Shown piece after piece: positions 46,961-58,287 of a stretch of DNA of 64,000 nucleotides. The DNA lies in assembly GCF_028769735.1 (NCBI RefSeq), contig NC_088178.1, positions 29,087,857 through 29,151,856 of the forward strand. Reading direction: 5' to 3'. The translations under genes were made by a program, and so were the position numbers. Positions within the stretch are counted from its first letter, which is position 1. Each line of letters begins with the position of its first letter. This DNA comes from Zonotrichia leucophrys gambelii (lineage: Eukaryota; Chordata; Aves; Passeriformes; Passerellidae). The notes beneath the pieces were generated by a model. It worked only from the letters and a program-made list of their open reading frames with translations. It was not told where the DNA came from and ran no database searches.

Positions 46961-49272
46961 CTGATGGGTTATGGCAATAATGCCGGGCCAGCGTCTCATT
47001 AAACACGTGTGGGATTGTTCTGTGAGGGAGCTGAGCCTGCTGCCATCTGCTCCACAGAGCCAGTTCAGCAAGAGGGGTGGGGAGAATAAAGTACAGATGC
47101 TAATGTGCTGTGTAAACTGCAGGGCAAGTTCTCCTAAATATTTAGACTGTTTTCCTGAGGTTGTGTGTGGGGCTGACTTTCTCTCTGCTCTGTGAAGTTC
47201 CCTCCACTTCATTTGAGGTTGCCACTTCGCTCTGATTGTCTGGCTAAAGTTAGGGCACTTTTAAGTCAGTGAAATTAGCTTAAAGATGTTTTTTCCCCCT
47301 AGGGTGGGATTGTGCCCAGGAATTCTTGAATAGGGAGCAGATATCCTGAGTAGGGACTGGACCCAGGCAGGGGCTGAGCAGTTCATGTGTAGCCTCGGGG
47401 CTGGATTCTCAATCCTTACTCGATTTTTACTGTTGGTTTACTCATTATGTGTGTTTAGTTTGACTGAGGAATTCCTGCTCCCCCCTCTCAGCCATGCACG
47501 GTGCTTTTAATTAAAACAACAGAATATACCAGAGCGTTTTAAAGAAATGAACTAATTTAAAATCAAGCAAAATAGGTTAAAAACCAAGCCAAATAAATTC
47601 CTGCTGGCATCGTGACTCTTACATAACCATGGGCGATGTTCCCTGGCATTATTTTGCTAGTTCATAAATGGGCTACATGTGAAAAGGGTGGAAGAAGGTC
47701 AGCTTTGTGTTAGGGACAGAAAGCTCCATTCTCAGGAGCTGACAGTTGATTTCCTCCTCGTTCCTTTTGATGTCTGCACACTAAACGCTGCGTGGACAGA
47801 AAAATTCAATTCATTTAAAACATTTTGCATCAAAATGACATGCTTTAATGTATTTCCTTCTGATGTTTAAGTTATCTTTTCATCTCATGAGGGAGGGAAG
47901 AAAAAAGCCAACATGTTTGTAGTTAAAGTACCCAAGCAGAACTTTAAACAAAGGTCTCGATGAAGTCTCGATGTACAGGCAGCTTTTAAGAGTAGAAACC
48001 TTTTTTTCCCTCTCCCCTGCCCCCCTTTCTTGGCTCTCTGAGCCTTGTAAGCCAAGGAGATTTATTGCTGCCCTTCCAAATGCTTCTTCAGAATGGAGAG
48101 TTCACATTTTTGAAATTCCTCAAGTCCTCAGGAGGGAGAGGGATAAGGGCAAGTGATGATGGGGAGCACACCAAAGGACTTTCCAGGCTGGTTTTGCTGC
48201 CTGCGACTGTGCTGGGAGGGAATCAGCTGAACCTGCATCAAAAGAACTCCTGGAGCTGTGGACTCCAAGAGTTGTCAGGGAGATGAATTTGGATGAAATT
48301 GGAACTTTTTAGTGATTGCAGTTGTTAGTGCTGATAATGCAGTCCAGGGTGTTTTGGAATCCCTGTCCTTGGCCAGATGTAGCCACGTGTGTGACTCAGC
48401 ACTGACAGAACTGGGCTCCATCCCCTCTGTGAACCCCCAGCTCTCCTGGAGAAATGTCTTTGCAGCCTAAATAACCTCCATTTATTGCCATTACAGCTAT
48501 TGATACCGCTGATTGCTGTTAAGAGAGCAAAGGAATATTTTGGGGATATTGTACATTTTCCACTGTCCCCAAGGGGAAAGCTGCCCTTGGCAGTGGGGAA
48601 TCTTGGAAAAGAAGCTCAGGTGATCAGGGAAACCTTTTAGTAAAGCTGTTGGTGTAACCCCAAATCTTTCCAGTCTTATTTTTCAGTCTGCAAGCAGACT
48701 ATAGCAAGGTGTTGAGTGTATTTTCCTCTGTGTCTGTAAGCAGGGATGGCAGCAGGGCTGTCACCTGTCCCCCTGGGAGCTGAGCTTCCCACAGCAGGAC
48801 ACAGCTCTCACTTCTATCTTCTGATAAATCTCTTTTTTTTTTTTTCTATTAATGAGGTTGATCTGATTGTGTTCAATTTGGGTCTCACTTGTCTCTTTTC
48901 CACATATTAAATTTGTCTAAGTTTGGCTCCCAGCCTCTCATGTTTTAGTTGGAAAGAAGCATTTTTAAAAGTAGTTATATTGGGTTGAATGTTTAGCAAA
49001 AGAAGGGTCATAGTTTGCACGTGGAACTATTTTTAGCACCTTAGGTCAGTTTGGTAAATAAACAGATGTGTGGAAAAAACCCTGTTATGTCTTTGCCTTC
49101 CAAAGTCATGCAGATCCCACATGGAACGTGATTCCCTTGGGAAGCCTGGCACTGGGAGGGTCCCCAGGCCCTTCTCTGACCCCATTTCCTCACCCATCAC
49201 CCCTTGGAGCTGCTTTCCTGGGGCATTTATACAGAAAAGCCTCTCACACTTCCTTTCTGCTTTTTCTTGCAG
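46961..49272. other. Intron 1, 3' end: unique sequence up to exon 2
   Basis: No repeat was recognised. The last 15 bp form the exon 2 polypyrimidine tract. A T-run of about 14 lies at 48832. Confidence 0.45.
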
Positions 49273-49335
49273 AGGATATTCAACTCCTTCGTGTACACAG
49301 AGAAAATATCAAACGGAGAGAGCGAAGTTCAGCAG
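49273..49335 (+). CDS. CACHD1: CACHD1 exon 2
   Basis: This 63-nt exon encodes 21 residues, beginning RIFNSFVYTEK and ending SEVQQ. It is flanked by a pyrimidine-rich acceptor (CTTTTTCTTGCAG) and a consensus donor (CAG, then GTGAGT). It is phase 0 at both ends, so it joins exon 1 (ending TMQ) and exon 3 (starting LAKKIREKF) without changing frame. The residues match the segment of vertebrate CACHD1 that follows the mature N-terminus, ahead of the VWA-like region. A longer open frame runs through this exon from the intron, but only these 63 nt are bounded by splice sites and match the family. Because the exon is symmetric, skipping it would remove 21 residues in frame. Confidence 0.95.
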
Positions 49336-50029
49336 GTGAGTCCAAAACCCCTTCACCTCCACTGGCAGAGCCAGCTCAGGGAATTCTTTCTGTCCCAGCC
49401 TCAGATCACTGCCAGGAACAGGATGGAAATGGGCATGGGTGCATGTGCTGATGGTGGTGTTGAGAATTCTGCAAAGCTTTTCCATTGCTCGGTGTGGGGC
49501 TGTCCCTTGGAAACAAAAGGGCCCTCTTGAAGAAGCTCCCATTAATTGTCAGCCTTTCATGTTGGAAGTGTCTCTTTTTGAATATAAAATTCAAAGTAAA
49601 CCCATTGATATTATTATGATGTGGAAATATAGGACAGCTACAGCCTGGTGCATCATAGGTGTGCTTGAGGGGTGCTTGTAATTTTATGGGGTTTTACAGG
49701 AACACATTTCAACATTTAACACTGAGATACTGCATGGGCAGTTTGCATTTTAATACATGTGTATATTTTTAAAATTAATTTTGGATCAGTTTTCAAACAG
49801 ATCAAGTAGATCATGTTTCCTTCTTTCAGAAATTAAAGTCCCAATTATGTTTGCGGTAAAGGTGACGGGTTTTGGTCAAAGAAATGGAACAAAGAACCAG
49901 CTTTTCTTCCCAGTCTGAGCATGGACTTGCTCAGCCTTCCTAGACCCCTCTCAAACCAGTTTTAATGTTCAGGAAAACCAGAGCTCCTCAGAGTGGGGCT
50001 TTCCCTGGGGAAGAGGGAGCTGCAGCTGC

Positions 50030-50375
50030 AGCCCCTTCCAGCTCCTCAGGGATTCTGCAGCCCCTGCCCGGCTCCTCAGGGATTCTGCAGCCCCTGCCCA
50101 GCTCCTCATGGATTCTGCAGCCCCTTCCAGCTCCCTCAGGGATTCTGCAGCCCCTTCCAGCTCCCTCAGGGATTCTGCAGGCCCTGCCCAGCTCCTCAAG
50201 GATTCTGCAGCTCCTGCCCGCCCTCAGGGATTCTGCAGCCCCTGCCCGGCCCCTCAGGGATTCTGCAGCCCCTTCCAGCTCCTCAGGGATTCTGCAGCCC
50301 CTGCCCAGCTCCCTCAGGGATTCTGCAGCCCCTGCCCGGCTCCCTCAGTGATTCTGCAGACCCTTCCCAGCTCCC
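50030..50375. repeat. 30-bp minisatellite, locus 2 (opposite orientation to locus 1)
   Basis: About 11 units of CAGCTCCTCAGGGATTCTGC plus AGCCCCTGCC are the exact reverse complement of the 826-1660 unit, including the same CCGG/CTGG and CCCTCAG/CCTCAG variants. It lies in CACHD1 intron 2. Frames reading LRDSAAPA or GFCSPCPAPQ come from the array. Confidence 0.95.
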
Positions 50376-52185
50376 TCAGCCTCTCCTGGATCCCCAGACC
50401 CTTCCCCAGCTTTTTGGCATGCCCAGGTTGGGTGCTTGCAAGCAGAGGGGCCATGGGAATGTAATTGTCACCTGAGTTTAACAATTTAAATCCCACCCCA
50501 CGCCAGCATCCCCCAGGATGGGCCCTGTGGCTCTGTGCTGTGTAGGGCAGCATTTCCAGCAGTGTTTCTGGGTGGTCTGTGCGCCACAGAAGGGCCATGT
50601 GGGCTGGATCAGACGTATCAGATGGCTTTTGAAAGGCAAAACTGTTTTTGGGAAACCAAGAAACTGGATTAAAACTTCTTTGAAGTCCTGACTACGGATT
50701 CTCCGCTGAGGAAAAGACAGTCCTTGTTTCCCAGAGCAGATGTCTGTGTTCATCCCAAGTGGATTTAAAGAGCTGTCCAAACACTGGAGGTGGGGTGATG
50801 GATTTGGAGCTGTCAGGGGAGAAAACGGGGCTCTGCTCAAGTGTAATTACTGTGCTTAAAAGCTCTACACTGAAGTGGATGGAAGAATAATTGAGCACTT
50901 CTGGTTCATTAATAACCAGATCTTCCAGCCCTAACGAATCCCCAGCAACAGAACCTGAATTTTATAAGAGTGGGACATTGAATGGGATCATCTTGAGCAA
51001 AGGCAAACAAATGTAAGCAGATGAAATCCCCTGCCGGAGAAATCTCATTTCTGCTTTGCTCATTCATTAACAGTTTCGTAGCAACTGATATCCAAAGGCA
51101 GTTTTATGTCAGCTGGGATTTGGTTTTTTTGGCAGAGCACTGAATTGTTGTGGGGGTGGTGGGTTTTTTGTACCAAACCATGTAAATAATGACTCTCAGT
51201 TTATTGAAAAAGTGAAAGATTCCAGCTGTTGGCCTTCAGGCCTAACTGTTCAATACCTTTGGCTTTCTTTGTGCCACACAAGGAGCAGGTTTTCCTCTCA
51301 GCATTGAACTGGTTACACTTTTAATGTCTGCAGTTACAGAATTACTGTTGTTTCTGACAGGTAAAACCTTTTCTGCCTGATATAGGTTATTAAAAATGGG
51401 ATGGCAATGGCCAAAACCGACTTGGATCCCTTCCCTGGGAGTTATTTCAGTATCAGAGAGCTCTCATATGAAATGAGAATGCAGTGCTGTGAGTTAGCGA
51501 TGTAAATAAAGTGGGACAGGAGGAGTTTTATGAGGGGAAAATGTACATTAGCTGATTTCAAGGAAGTCAGTGTGTGTTCAGTGTCCTGCCAGACATCTGC
51601 TTTCCGTGATGTGGAGAGCAGGGATCTGGGCTCCACACAGGAGAGGGGGTGAAATGCTCTCAAACAGGAGTAGATTGACCAGCTTTGAGGAGAAAAGGCT
51701 TGAAAAGCTCAGGCCATGCTGCCATTGGGTTGGGTTTTTAGTTTGGTTGGTTTTGGACCGGGCAAAGAAGCCTTTGGGGAGGAAATAGATCTGAAATGTG
51801 CTGAAAAAAATTACATTTAGCTGTTGAGCACAGCACGTTCCCTGGCTGTGAAACGTGGTGTGTTCACACACATTAATGAATTGTGAGCCTCACAATAAAA
51901 GGCAATTATTGTGTGTTTAATGTACTTCCAGAATGATTCAGGAATTGTGACCTCTCTCTAGGTTTTGCTGTGCATCCTGCTTAACATCTTCCTTGGAATA
52001 AGTCTTGGGAGGCTTTGCCAAAGGTACTGGCCAGTAGAAAACCTCAAATGAGTGCTGGTTTCCGTGACAAAATGCACTTTGGAAAGTGGTTTCCTGCATC
52101 CTGGTTGCAATAATGAAATATATTCTCAGTGTCGTGCAGAGAAGCAGGAATGGGGGCTTTCCACAAGGGAGAATGGACTTAATGG
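50376..52185. other. Intron 2: unique sequence
   Basis: No exon or repeat was recognised. Confidence 0.4.
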
Positions 52186-52189
52186 AAGG

Positions 52190-52388
52190 AGGAGGGGAGG
52201 TTTAGATGGGATTTTGGGGAGAAATTCTGCCATGTGAGGGTGGGGAGGCCACAGAAGCTGTGGATCCCAGTGTGCCAGGCCAGGCTGGAGCAGCCTGGGA
52301 CAGTGGAAGGTGTCCCTGCCCATGATGGGGTGGAACAGGATGATCCTTGAGGTCCCTCCCAACCCAAACCATTCCAGGATTCCGTGAA
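52190..52388 (+). mobile_element. CR1 LINE 3'-end fragment
   Basis: The order is GGGGAGGTTTAGATGGGATT, GGGGAGAAATTCTGCCATGT, AGGCCAGGCTGGAGCAGCCT, GTGTCCCTGCCCATGATGGG, GGATGATCCTTGAGGTCCCT and CCAACCCAAACCATTCCAGG. Confidence 0.85.
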
Positions 52389-54699
52389 TGGTTGGAATCC
52401 TTTAAAACAGAGGTGTGGGATGCAGCTGGAGATGATTCTGTGATCCTTCCCTGAGCCATGTCCCTGCTCACCTCTGGCTCTTCAGGGTTGGTACAAAACC
52501 AGTGGTTTCTTCAAGAGCCACGTAGATGAAAAATAAATAAATAACATTAAAAGTTTTCCAGATTAGGAGCCTGTGGATGCACAGTTGTGATAGAGCAGCA
52601 GGATGAATCCCTGGTAGGCGTTGGAGAGAGGGGATTTTTTCCAGATTTTTCTGGTTTACAGAGGGAATTTAAACCTCAAAATTCTAACTCAGCTCTTCCA
52701 TGTGTAAGCAATCCTTTCCAAGGAGCTTGACAGTGTTAAATCCCTGTCTGTGAGTCCATCCCTGCCTGTCAACCCCACTGATGCATATTTTATATACAGG
52801 CTTGGAAACATGAAAAATACCTTGGCTTTCAAGCTGCAGCCAGAAATAAAACCTCACCTTGGAGCTCTGCTTTCCCTCAGAGCTCCCTGCAAAGGGAAGA
52901 CTTCAGAGCTGTGGAGCTTTGAGGGGGAAGGAGCTTTAAAAAAAAGCTCGAGGGAACGATGCAAATGAGGGAAATGTCTCTGGGAAAATTAGAGGAGCTC
53001 AGTGATGTTGTGATGAAAGGTTGTCAGTGGAGATGGTGACAATTGAAGTGCATTACCCAGGGGTGCTGCAGTAATAGAAACAGGTGTTACAGTCCAACCT
53101 GTCTGCAAACCCAAGGGCTTTGGCTGCGTGTCAGCTGCCAGAGGAAATCCAGGGAAAACAGGGCTAATGGCTGCATTGTTCACAGAGAGCACTCTCTGCT
53201 CATTGTTTTGTTTATTAAAATCAAGGAGAAAACACAGAAATCTGAAAAATGCCCACAGCGGCTTCCCCTTGCTGCTGTTTTTGAGATGAGGCAAAAAGCG
53301 CTTTTTGTGGGATAATAATATTTATGTCAATCTCAAGGTATCCAGATTTATTTCAGTCTCCATTAAAATGGGCGAATTGGAGGATTTCTGTGGGAGCAGG
53401 AAATGTCTGTCACACTTGGTACCCACCCAGGTGTGGGACACCCCTGCCCCTTTCCTGTGCCTGATTGAGGGCAGGATTTTCCATTTTGCCTTAAAAATAC
53501 TTCAGCAATTATGTAAGCATGGTTTCAGAGTTCAGCCTTCTGTCCTTTCATTATTTGTTATCTCTCTTTCTCTACTTTGGAGGTTTTGTGGGTCTGGCAT
53601 CCATCAGCATCCAGCAGCTCTCCAGCTCCAGGCAGGTTAAAAAAAGCAGGCTGTGTGCTGGATAAAAACTTCAGGTTTTTATTTAGAAAGAGGAGAAGGT
53701 GATTTAAGCCTGCAGCTTTTCCTGTGACAGGCTCCAGCAGCCGAGTGCATCACCCTGCAAGGGGAATAAAGAAAGTTTGGGAGGGAAGTGAAGCCCAGCT
53801 ATGGAAGAAAGGTTTGTTTTGTTAGGCTTCATCTGGGTGATGCTTCTCAGTTTGATTAATTAGAACCATTTGTTTCTAGTATTTCATTGGTGGTTTACCC
53901 TCAGTTTCTTAGCACAGTTTATTCATTTGAAGAACTTTTCAATGGAAAATTATTTTTGGATGGTCTTGTCCTCGGTGACTTTATTGGGTTTGCTGGTTTT
54001 GAAGCGGTCTGGATTGTTGGGAGCATTGTCTTGGTATCAGAGGGCAATATTTTTAGAGTTCTTTAGATTAGACCAAGTGAGATGCTGCAGCTGTGGGCAG
54101 GGATGGTGTCTGGAGCTCTGGGAGGTTTCAGATCCCTGGCTGCTGACACGCACTTGACTCCCGCCCCGACCGGGGCTGGATCCCCTTCCAGAAAAATAAC
54201 GGAGTGACTTTGAGCCATTCGGAGCTTTTTCCATGGGAGACGCACTTTGGGAACAAAGCATTTGCTTTTTGTCAGCTTCTGAAGTACAGGATCTTCTGAA
54301 AAACACATTTGTCAGATCTTTAGACTCGGCACAGCAGGGTGAAATTCAAAGGCTGTGGGGTGCTTTTATCGTTCAACCTAGAAGGTGAAAACTCATCAAC
54401 ACCGAACCCTCAGCTTGAGCAGCATTCATTTATCAGAGAGCTGCTCTGATTCCAAACCAGAGGCCTTTTGTTCTGGGGCCCTGTGATGGTTTTATGACTG
54501 CTAATGATGCTCAGCAAACTTCAGCTCTCTCCCCTCCTCCTGATTTCAGGTAGGGAAACAAGAGGGAAATCTCAGATTCAAATATCTGGTTTGCCTTGGC
54601 ATTTCATTTGAGAAGAGAACTTTGTACACACCAAATCTAAATGCTTTGATTTAGGAAACTTGGCCTGTGTTTGTTTGAGAACACAATTTGTGCTGTATG
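52389..54699. other. Intron 2: unique sequence
   Basis: No exon or repeat was recognised. Several short reverse frames lack splice support. Confidence 0.4.
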
Positions 54700-54990
54700 A
54701 TTGCTGCACCATTCCCCCATCCATGATGGAGTGAGTTTGAAATTCTGGAATTCCTCATGCTGTCATTTAATCTGTGAAGAAAATGAGGATTTCTTTGCAA
54801 AATAGCCTGAGTTTTCTGCTACTTTGGATAAAAACAGAGAAGGCAAAACTCCAGAAGTGCCTCTTACCTTGTCCTCATCTCCTCCTACATTTCTGCCACA
54901 CCAGTTTTTAATGGTGGGTTTTAAACAAATCCAGGAGAATCCACTTCTGAAGAACACATTTGAGGGGTACAGCCAGACACAAAGAAAGCT
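54700..54990 (+). pseudogene. CACHD1: Partial duplicate of CACHD1 exon 3 end and intron 3 start
   Basis: TTGCTGCACCATTCCCCCAT followed by CCATGATGGAGTGAGT copies the end of exon 3 and its donor at 57180-57213. The similarity then continues through GAAATTCTGGAATTCCTCAT (true copy GGAATCCTGGAACCCCTCCT) and TTTCTTTGCAAAATAGCCTGAG. It jumps the LTR and resumes as TTTTCTGCTACTTTGGATAA, AGGCAAAACTCCAGAAGTGC and TTCTGCCACACCAGTTTTTA, matching 58288-58400. Only about 30 exonic bases are present, with no acceptor of the original exon, so this is a fragment. The GTGAGT donor is intact and could act as a decoy. Confidence 0.85.
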
Positions 54991-57050
54991 TACTGGAAAG
55001 CAGAGAAAGATCTCCCCAACAGCTTATTATCCTAACGACTGGGAACAATTTAACAGTGCTGGATGCCTAACGTGGAGGAGCCCATTAGCAGTCCTCTGGT
55101 GCCTTGGCAATAAATCATTCCACAGAACTAATTAGGTGTAATTCTGCAAGTCATTTGAGCAGGGTCCCATTAAACCTGTGCTCCTTGGAGCCCTGTCACG
55201 GTCGCCAGCATTCCCTGGAGCAGGGCAGTGCTGTTATCAGGGAGGCCTCCTGCCCCTCAGAGCCGAGTAAATCATGACAAAAGGGCCTGTTGGTGAGAGT
55301 CAGGACAGACATTTGTTAGTGCAGGGATCTGGAGAATCCAGGGCTGTTTGCCAGCACACAAGAGCAGCAGCACTGTTCAATCATCCCTGCAGGGTTTGGG
55401 GTGTGCAGGGAGCAGGGGAGAGGAGTGCCACGGATTGAGGAGATGATTTAGCTCTGGAGAAGTTTGCAGAAATGCAAAACAGGATTTCTGATTATCCAAC
55501 ACCTCTGTCTGTTGCTCAAGAGAAGATTCTTTCATTTGGGATGTGTCTGGCTGATTATGAAATATGTAATTGGTTGGTGTGAAAGGGATGCAGAATATGC
55601 AGAGCCAAATAAAAAAAATCCTGATCCATTTCATCAATTCCTGCCTTTGATGAAAGAGCAGGAGTGAAAGTCTCAGTAAATGTTCCTTGTGAAACCTGAT
55701 GCCTCCTGGTAACTGTGTTCGCTGTCACGTTTGCTCCAGGAGCAGGCACAGATTTTCCTTTCCCCTTTTCCCGGGCAGTCATTAGTCAGGCTCGCTGGGA
55801 AGTGCCTAACGAAGGGACACAAACGAGCTCTCCTGTCACAGCACAGTCACTCCAGCAGCCTGGGACGTGTCCCAGCAGGCTCAGCCCTTCCCAGTGCCTG
55901 GAATCTGCCTGGCATGGAGAGGGCAGAGATGCCACAGGCACCACCAGCCCTCAGATCACGTCAGCTTGGCAGTATTTGCCAGCAAAAAGTCATTAATTTT
56001 ACTTTTATTTTAATTTTTTGCAGAAGGATTTAAGAAGAAGGGCTGAAGTGCCCAATTTGCTATTTCCAAAGTGAACCATCCTAATTTTTTTAATGGTCTG
56101 AGAATTGCATGGGAGTGGCCACAACCTGTTTGTTTTCGCTTTCTGAAAGGAGCAAAATTGGCTCTTTCAAATCCCAGTGTCACCTCTAAACCTTGTCCTG
56201 ATTTATAAGGAGTCCCTCTGACAACAAAAGGCTTCAGGAGGAATTTCACTGGTGCAAGACTTGTGTCATTATTTTCTTGCTGCTATAGTATAACATCAGT
56301 TAGAGACTTTTCAGTTTGTGGCTGAAGCTGTGGATTGTGAGAAGGCACAGTGAGCTCTGGATCGATGGGGAAACCACCCAGGCACTGCTCAGCCTCCCAG
56401 GAAAGCAGCAGGGAATGCAGCTGGAAAGCAAAAGCTGGGGTGGTTATTTTGCCCAAATCTCCATGAGAGAAATGGTGAAACACTTCTGCACAGATCCACC
56501 TGGTGAGGAGGCTGCTGAGGAACTCATGGCAATATTTGGGGTCATTTGGCTTCCTTGGATCCCGAGGATGCTCCCACCAGTGGGAGATTTGCTGTTGGCT
56601 CTTTGCTCCTGGAGCAGTAGCAGTTCTGTACAGTGAAGGCACCTCTAACACCATTATTTGGGCTTTCCTGAAGTGTCCATGTATAGAACTTCAACAAACT
56701 CACTCCTGGCCTGGTTTATTCTCCATCACATCCCTGTCAGGCCTTGGAGCAAGCACCTCACTGCCACATCCAGCTGTCAGTTCTTAGTAAAAAGGAAATT
56801 TATATAATGGAAATCACACTTCTCACTCATGCAAAACTCTGTTGAAGCACCCACTGCTGGATGGTAAATGTATTTTATTTTCTTGTATGGTCTCCTTGCC
56901 GCAGCCGATATTAATTACTTGACTTCTTGCTTGAGCCACAAAAATAAAAACGCAATGAGCAAATCAGAAAAAAATTGTCTTTAACACAGGTTCTAATTGC
57001 TTGTTAAAGAATGGGGGAGTTGATTTTAAAAAATTCCTCATGTTTTTTTT
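54991..57050. other. Intron 2, 3' end: unique sequence
   Basis: No repeat or extra exon was recognised. It ends in the 14-T tract of the exon 3 acceptor. Confidence 0.4.
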
Positions 57051-57059
57051 TTTTTTCAG

Positions 57060-57208
57060 TTGGCAAAAAAAATCCGTGAGAAGTTCAACCGCTACCTGGA
57101 CGTGGTGAACCGGAACAAGCAGGTGGTGGAAGCCTCGTACACTGCCCACCTCACCTCACCCCTGACTGCCATCCAGGACTGCTGCACCATCCCCCCTTCC
57201 ATGATGGA
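57060..57208 (+). CDS. CACHD1: CACHD1 exon 3
   Basis: The exon is 149 nt: 49 codons plus two bases. It encodes LAKKIREKFNRYLDVVNRNK at its start and CCTIPPSMM at its end, again matching vertebrate CACHD1 in the extracellular region before the VWA domain. The acceptor follows a run of 14 T (TTTTTTCAG). The donor is ATGATGGA followed by GTGAGT, leaving phase 2; the split codon GA+N fits the Glu/Asp expected next. A hydrophilic, partly charged helix-like stretch leads into a double cysteine (CC), as in the family. The last 30 or so bases of this exon and the start of intron 3 are also present as a diverged copy at 54700-54990 in intron 2. A solo LTR is inserted only 81 bp into intron 3. Confidence 0.95.
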
Positions 57209-57289
57209 GTGAGTATGGAATCCTGGAACCCCTCCTGCTGTCTTTTCATCTGCCAAGGAAACTCAGTTTTCTTTGCAAAGTAGCCTGAG

Positions 57290-58281
57290 TGTTGGGAAGG
57301 ATGAAAGTTTGACAAGGAAGGCTCACAGGTGCTTGGCAGAAAGATTTTTAAATGTAGAGTCTGAAGAAGGAATAGAGATGGCAGCAAGTTTTGATAGAGA
57401 AGAAAAGAATTGCTGAGCCAGCCTCACTGGATAACCAAGGAGGCAAAGGGTGTGTGAGTTAGAAGGGGTTTATATGGCTTAGAGCAAAGGATAAACCCAC
57501 CCCAAACAAGAAAATGTTTTTACCAAGCAGGAAGAGAGCACAGGCAAACAAGGCAGCAAATGGTGCAAGTAAAAAAAAAGGTCTCAGAATTTTCCACTGC
57601 AAGAAAACTGAGAAACAACTTCTAGCTTAAACTGTAATGCACTGACTTTTAATGATTGGAGAACAGTGACATGAATATGGTAATTACAGTAGTTATGATA
57701 GGCTGTAGGTAAAAGTTAAGGTATAGATTGGTTCTGCTGTATTAAGATGCTCAGCAAAGAAAAGTAAATAATGCATTGGAACCAAAATTAAAGTATATAA
57801 TGCATTGTAACCAAATTAAGGTATATAATGCATTGTAACCAAAATTAAAGTATATAATGCATTGTAACCAAAATTAAAGTATATAATGCATTGTAACCAA
57901 ATTAAGGTATATAATGCATTGTAACCAAAATTAAAGTATAGAATGCATTGTAACCAAATTAAGGTATATAATGCATTGTAACCAAATTAAGGTATATAAT
58001 GCATTGTAACCAAAATTGAAGGTATATAATGCATTGTAACCAAATTAAGGTATATAATGCATTGTAACCAAATTAAGGTATATAATGCATTGGAACCAAA
58101 ATTAAAGCATATAATGCATTGTAACCTAAGCTAAAGATCTCCAGGCCTGCCTGCAGCTGGAGCTGCCAGCTGTAGGCACAGCTCTGTCACCCACCACCCT
58201 GCACTGCTGTAATGCCTTGGATACAATAAACTGCATTTTGGAGAGCATGGGAGTCCCACATCCCTCATCCAGGCTCTTACT
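57290..58281 (+). mobile_element. Solo LTR of a class II (ERVK-like) endogenous retrovirus, copy 2
   Basis: The element starts TGTTGGGAAGGATGA and ends GGCTCTTACT (terminal A changed to T). It is flanked by a perfect 6-bp duplication CCTGAG (57284-57289 and 58282-58287). The unoccupied version of the site, with a single CCTGAG, is preserved in the duplicate at 54806-54811, which confirms both ends. It is homologous along its length to the LTR at 3435-4529. It sits in sense orientation 81 bp after exon 3, contains an array of TATA-like units (57761-58125) and has one AATAAA (near 58225) that could act as a poly(A) site. No viral genes are present. Confidence 0.9.
57761..58125. repeat. 27-29-bp tandem repeat inside solo LTR copy 2 (13 units)
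   Basis: The unit is GTATATAATGCATTGTAACC plus AAATTAAG or AAAATTAAA. Ten units carry the exact TATA-like GTATATAATG; the others are GTAAATAATG, GTATAGAATG and GCATATAATG. The homologous place in the LTR at 3.4 kb has one unit (4118-4142). Confidence 0.95.
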
Positions 58282-58287
58282 CCTGAG

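Larger units (their letters stand above)
18545..49272 (+). other. CACHD1: CACHD1 intron 1 (30.7 kb)
   Basis: The intron runs from donor GTACGG after exon 1 to the acceptor at 49271-49272. Large first introns are usual in this gene. It holds five tandem arrays (29-bp GC-rich at 18735, AT-rich at 28447, ATGG at 29366, 73-bp at 32518, 68-bp at 44970), an irregular 46.6-kb repeat, CR1 fragments and an LTR at about 39.8 kb. No further coding exon was recognised. Confidence 0.9.
49336..57059 (+). other. CACHD1: CACHD1 intron 2 (7.7 kb)
   Basis: The intron runs from GTGAGT after exon 2 to the TTTTTTCAG acceptor of exon 3. It contains the second 30-bp minisatellite locus (50030-50375), a CR1 fragment (52190-52385) and a partial duplicate of the exon 3/intron 3 boundary (54700-54990). 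Confidence 0.9.

Noticed and set aside
46397..47212. 271-residue reverse frame with DQHPAFPL repeats
   Set aside because: By-product of the GCTGATCCAGA tandem repeat.
57761..58125. CRISPR-like array (regular short repeats)
   Set aside because: There are no unique spacers. It is a direct tandem repeat inside an LTR in a vertebrate genome.
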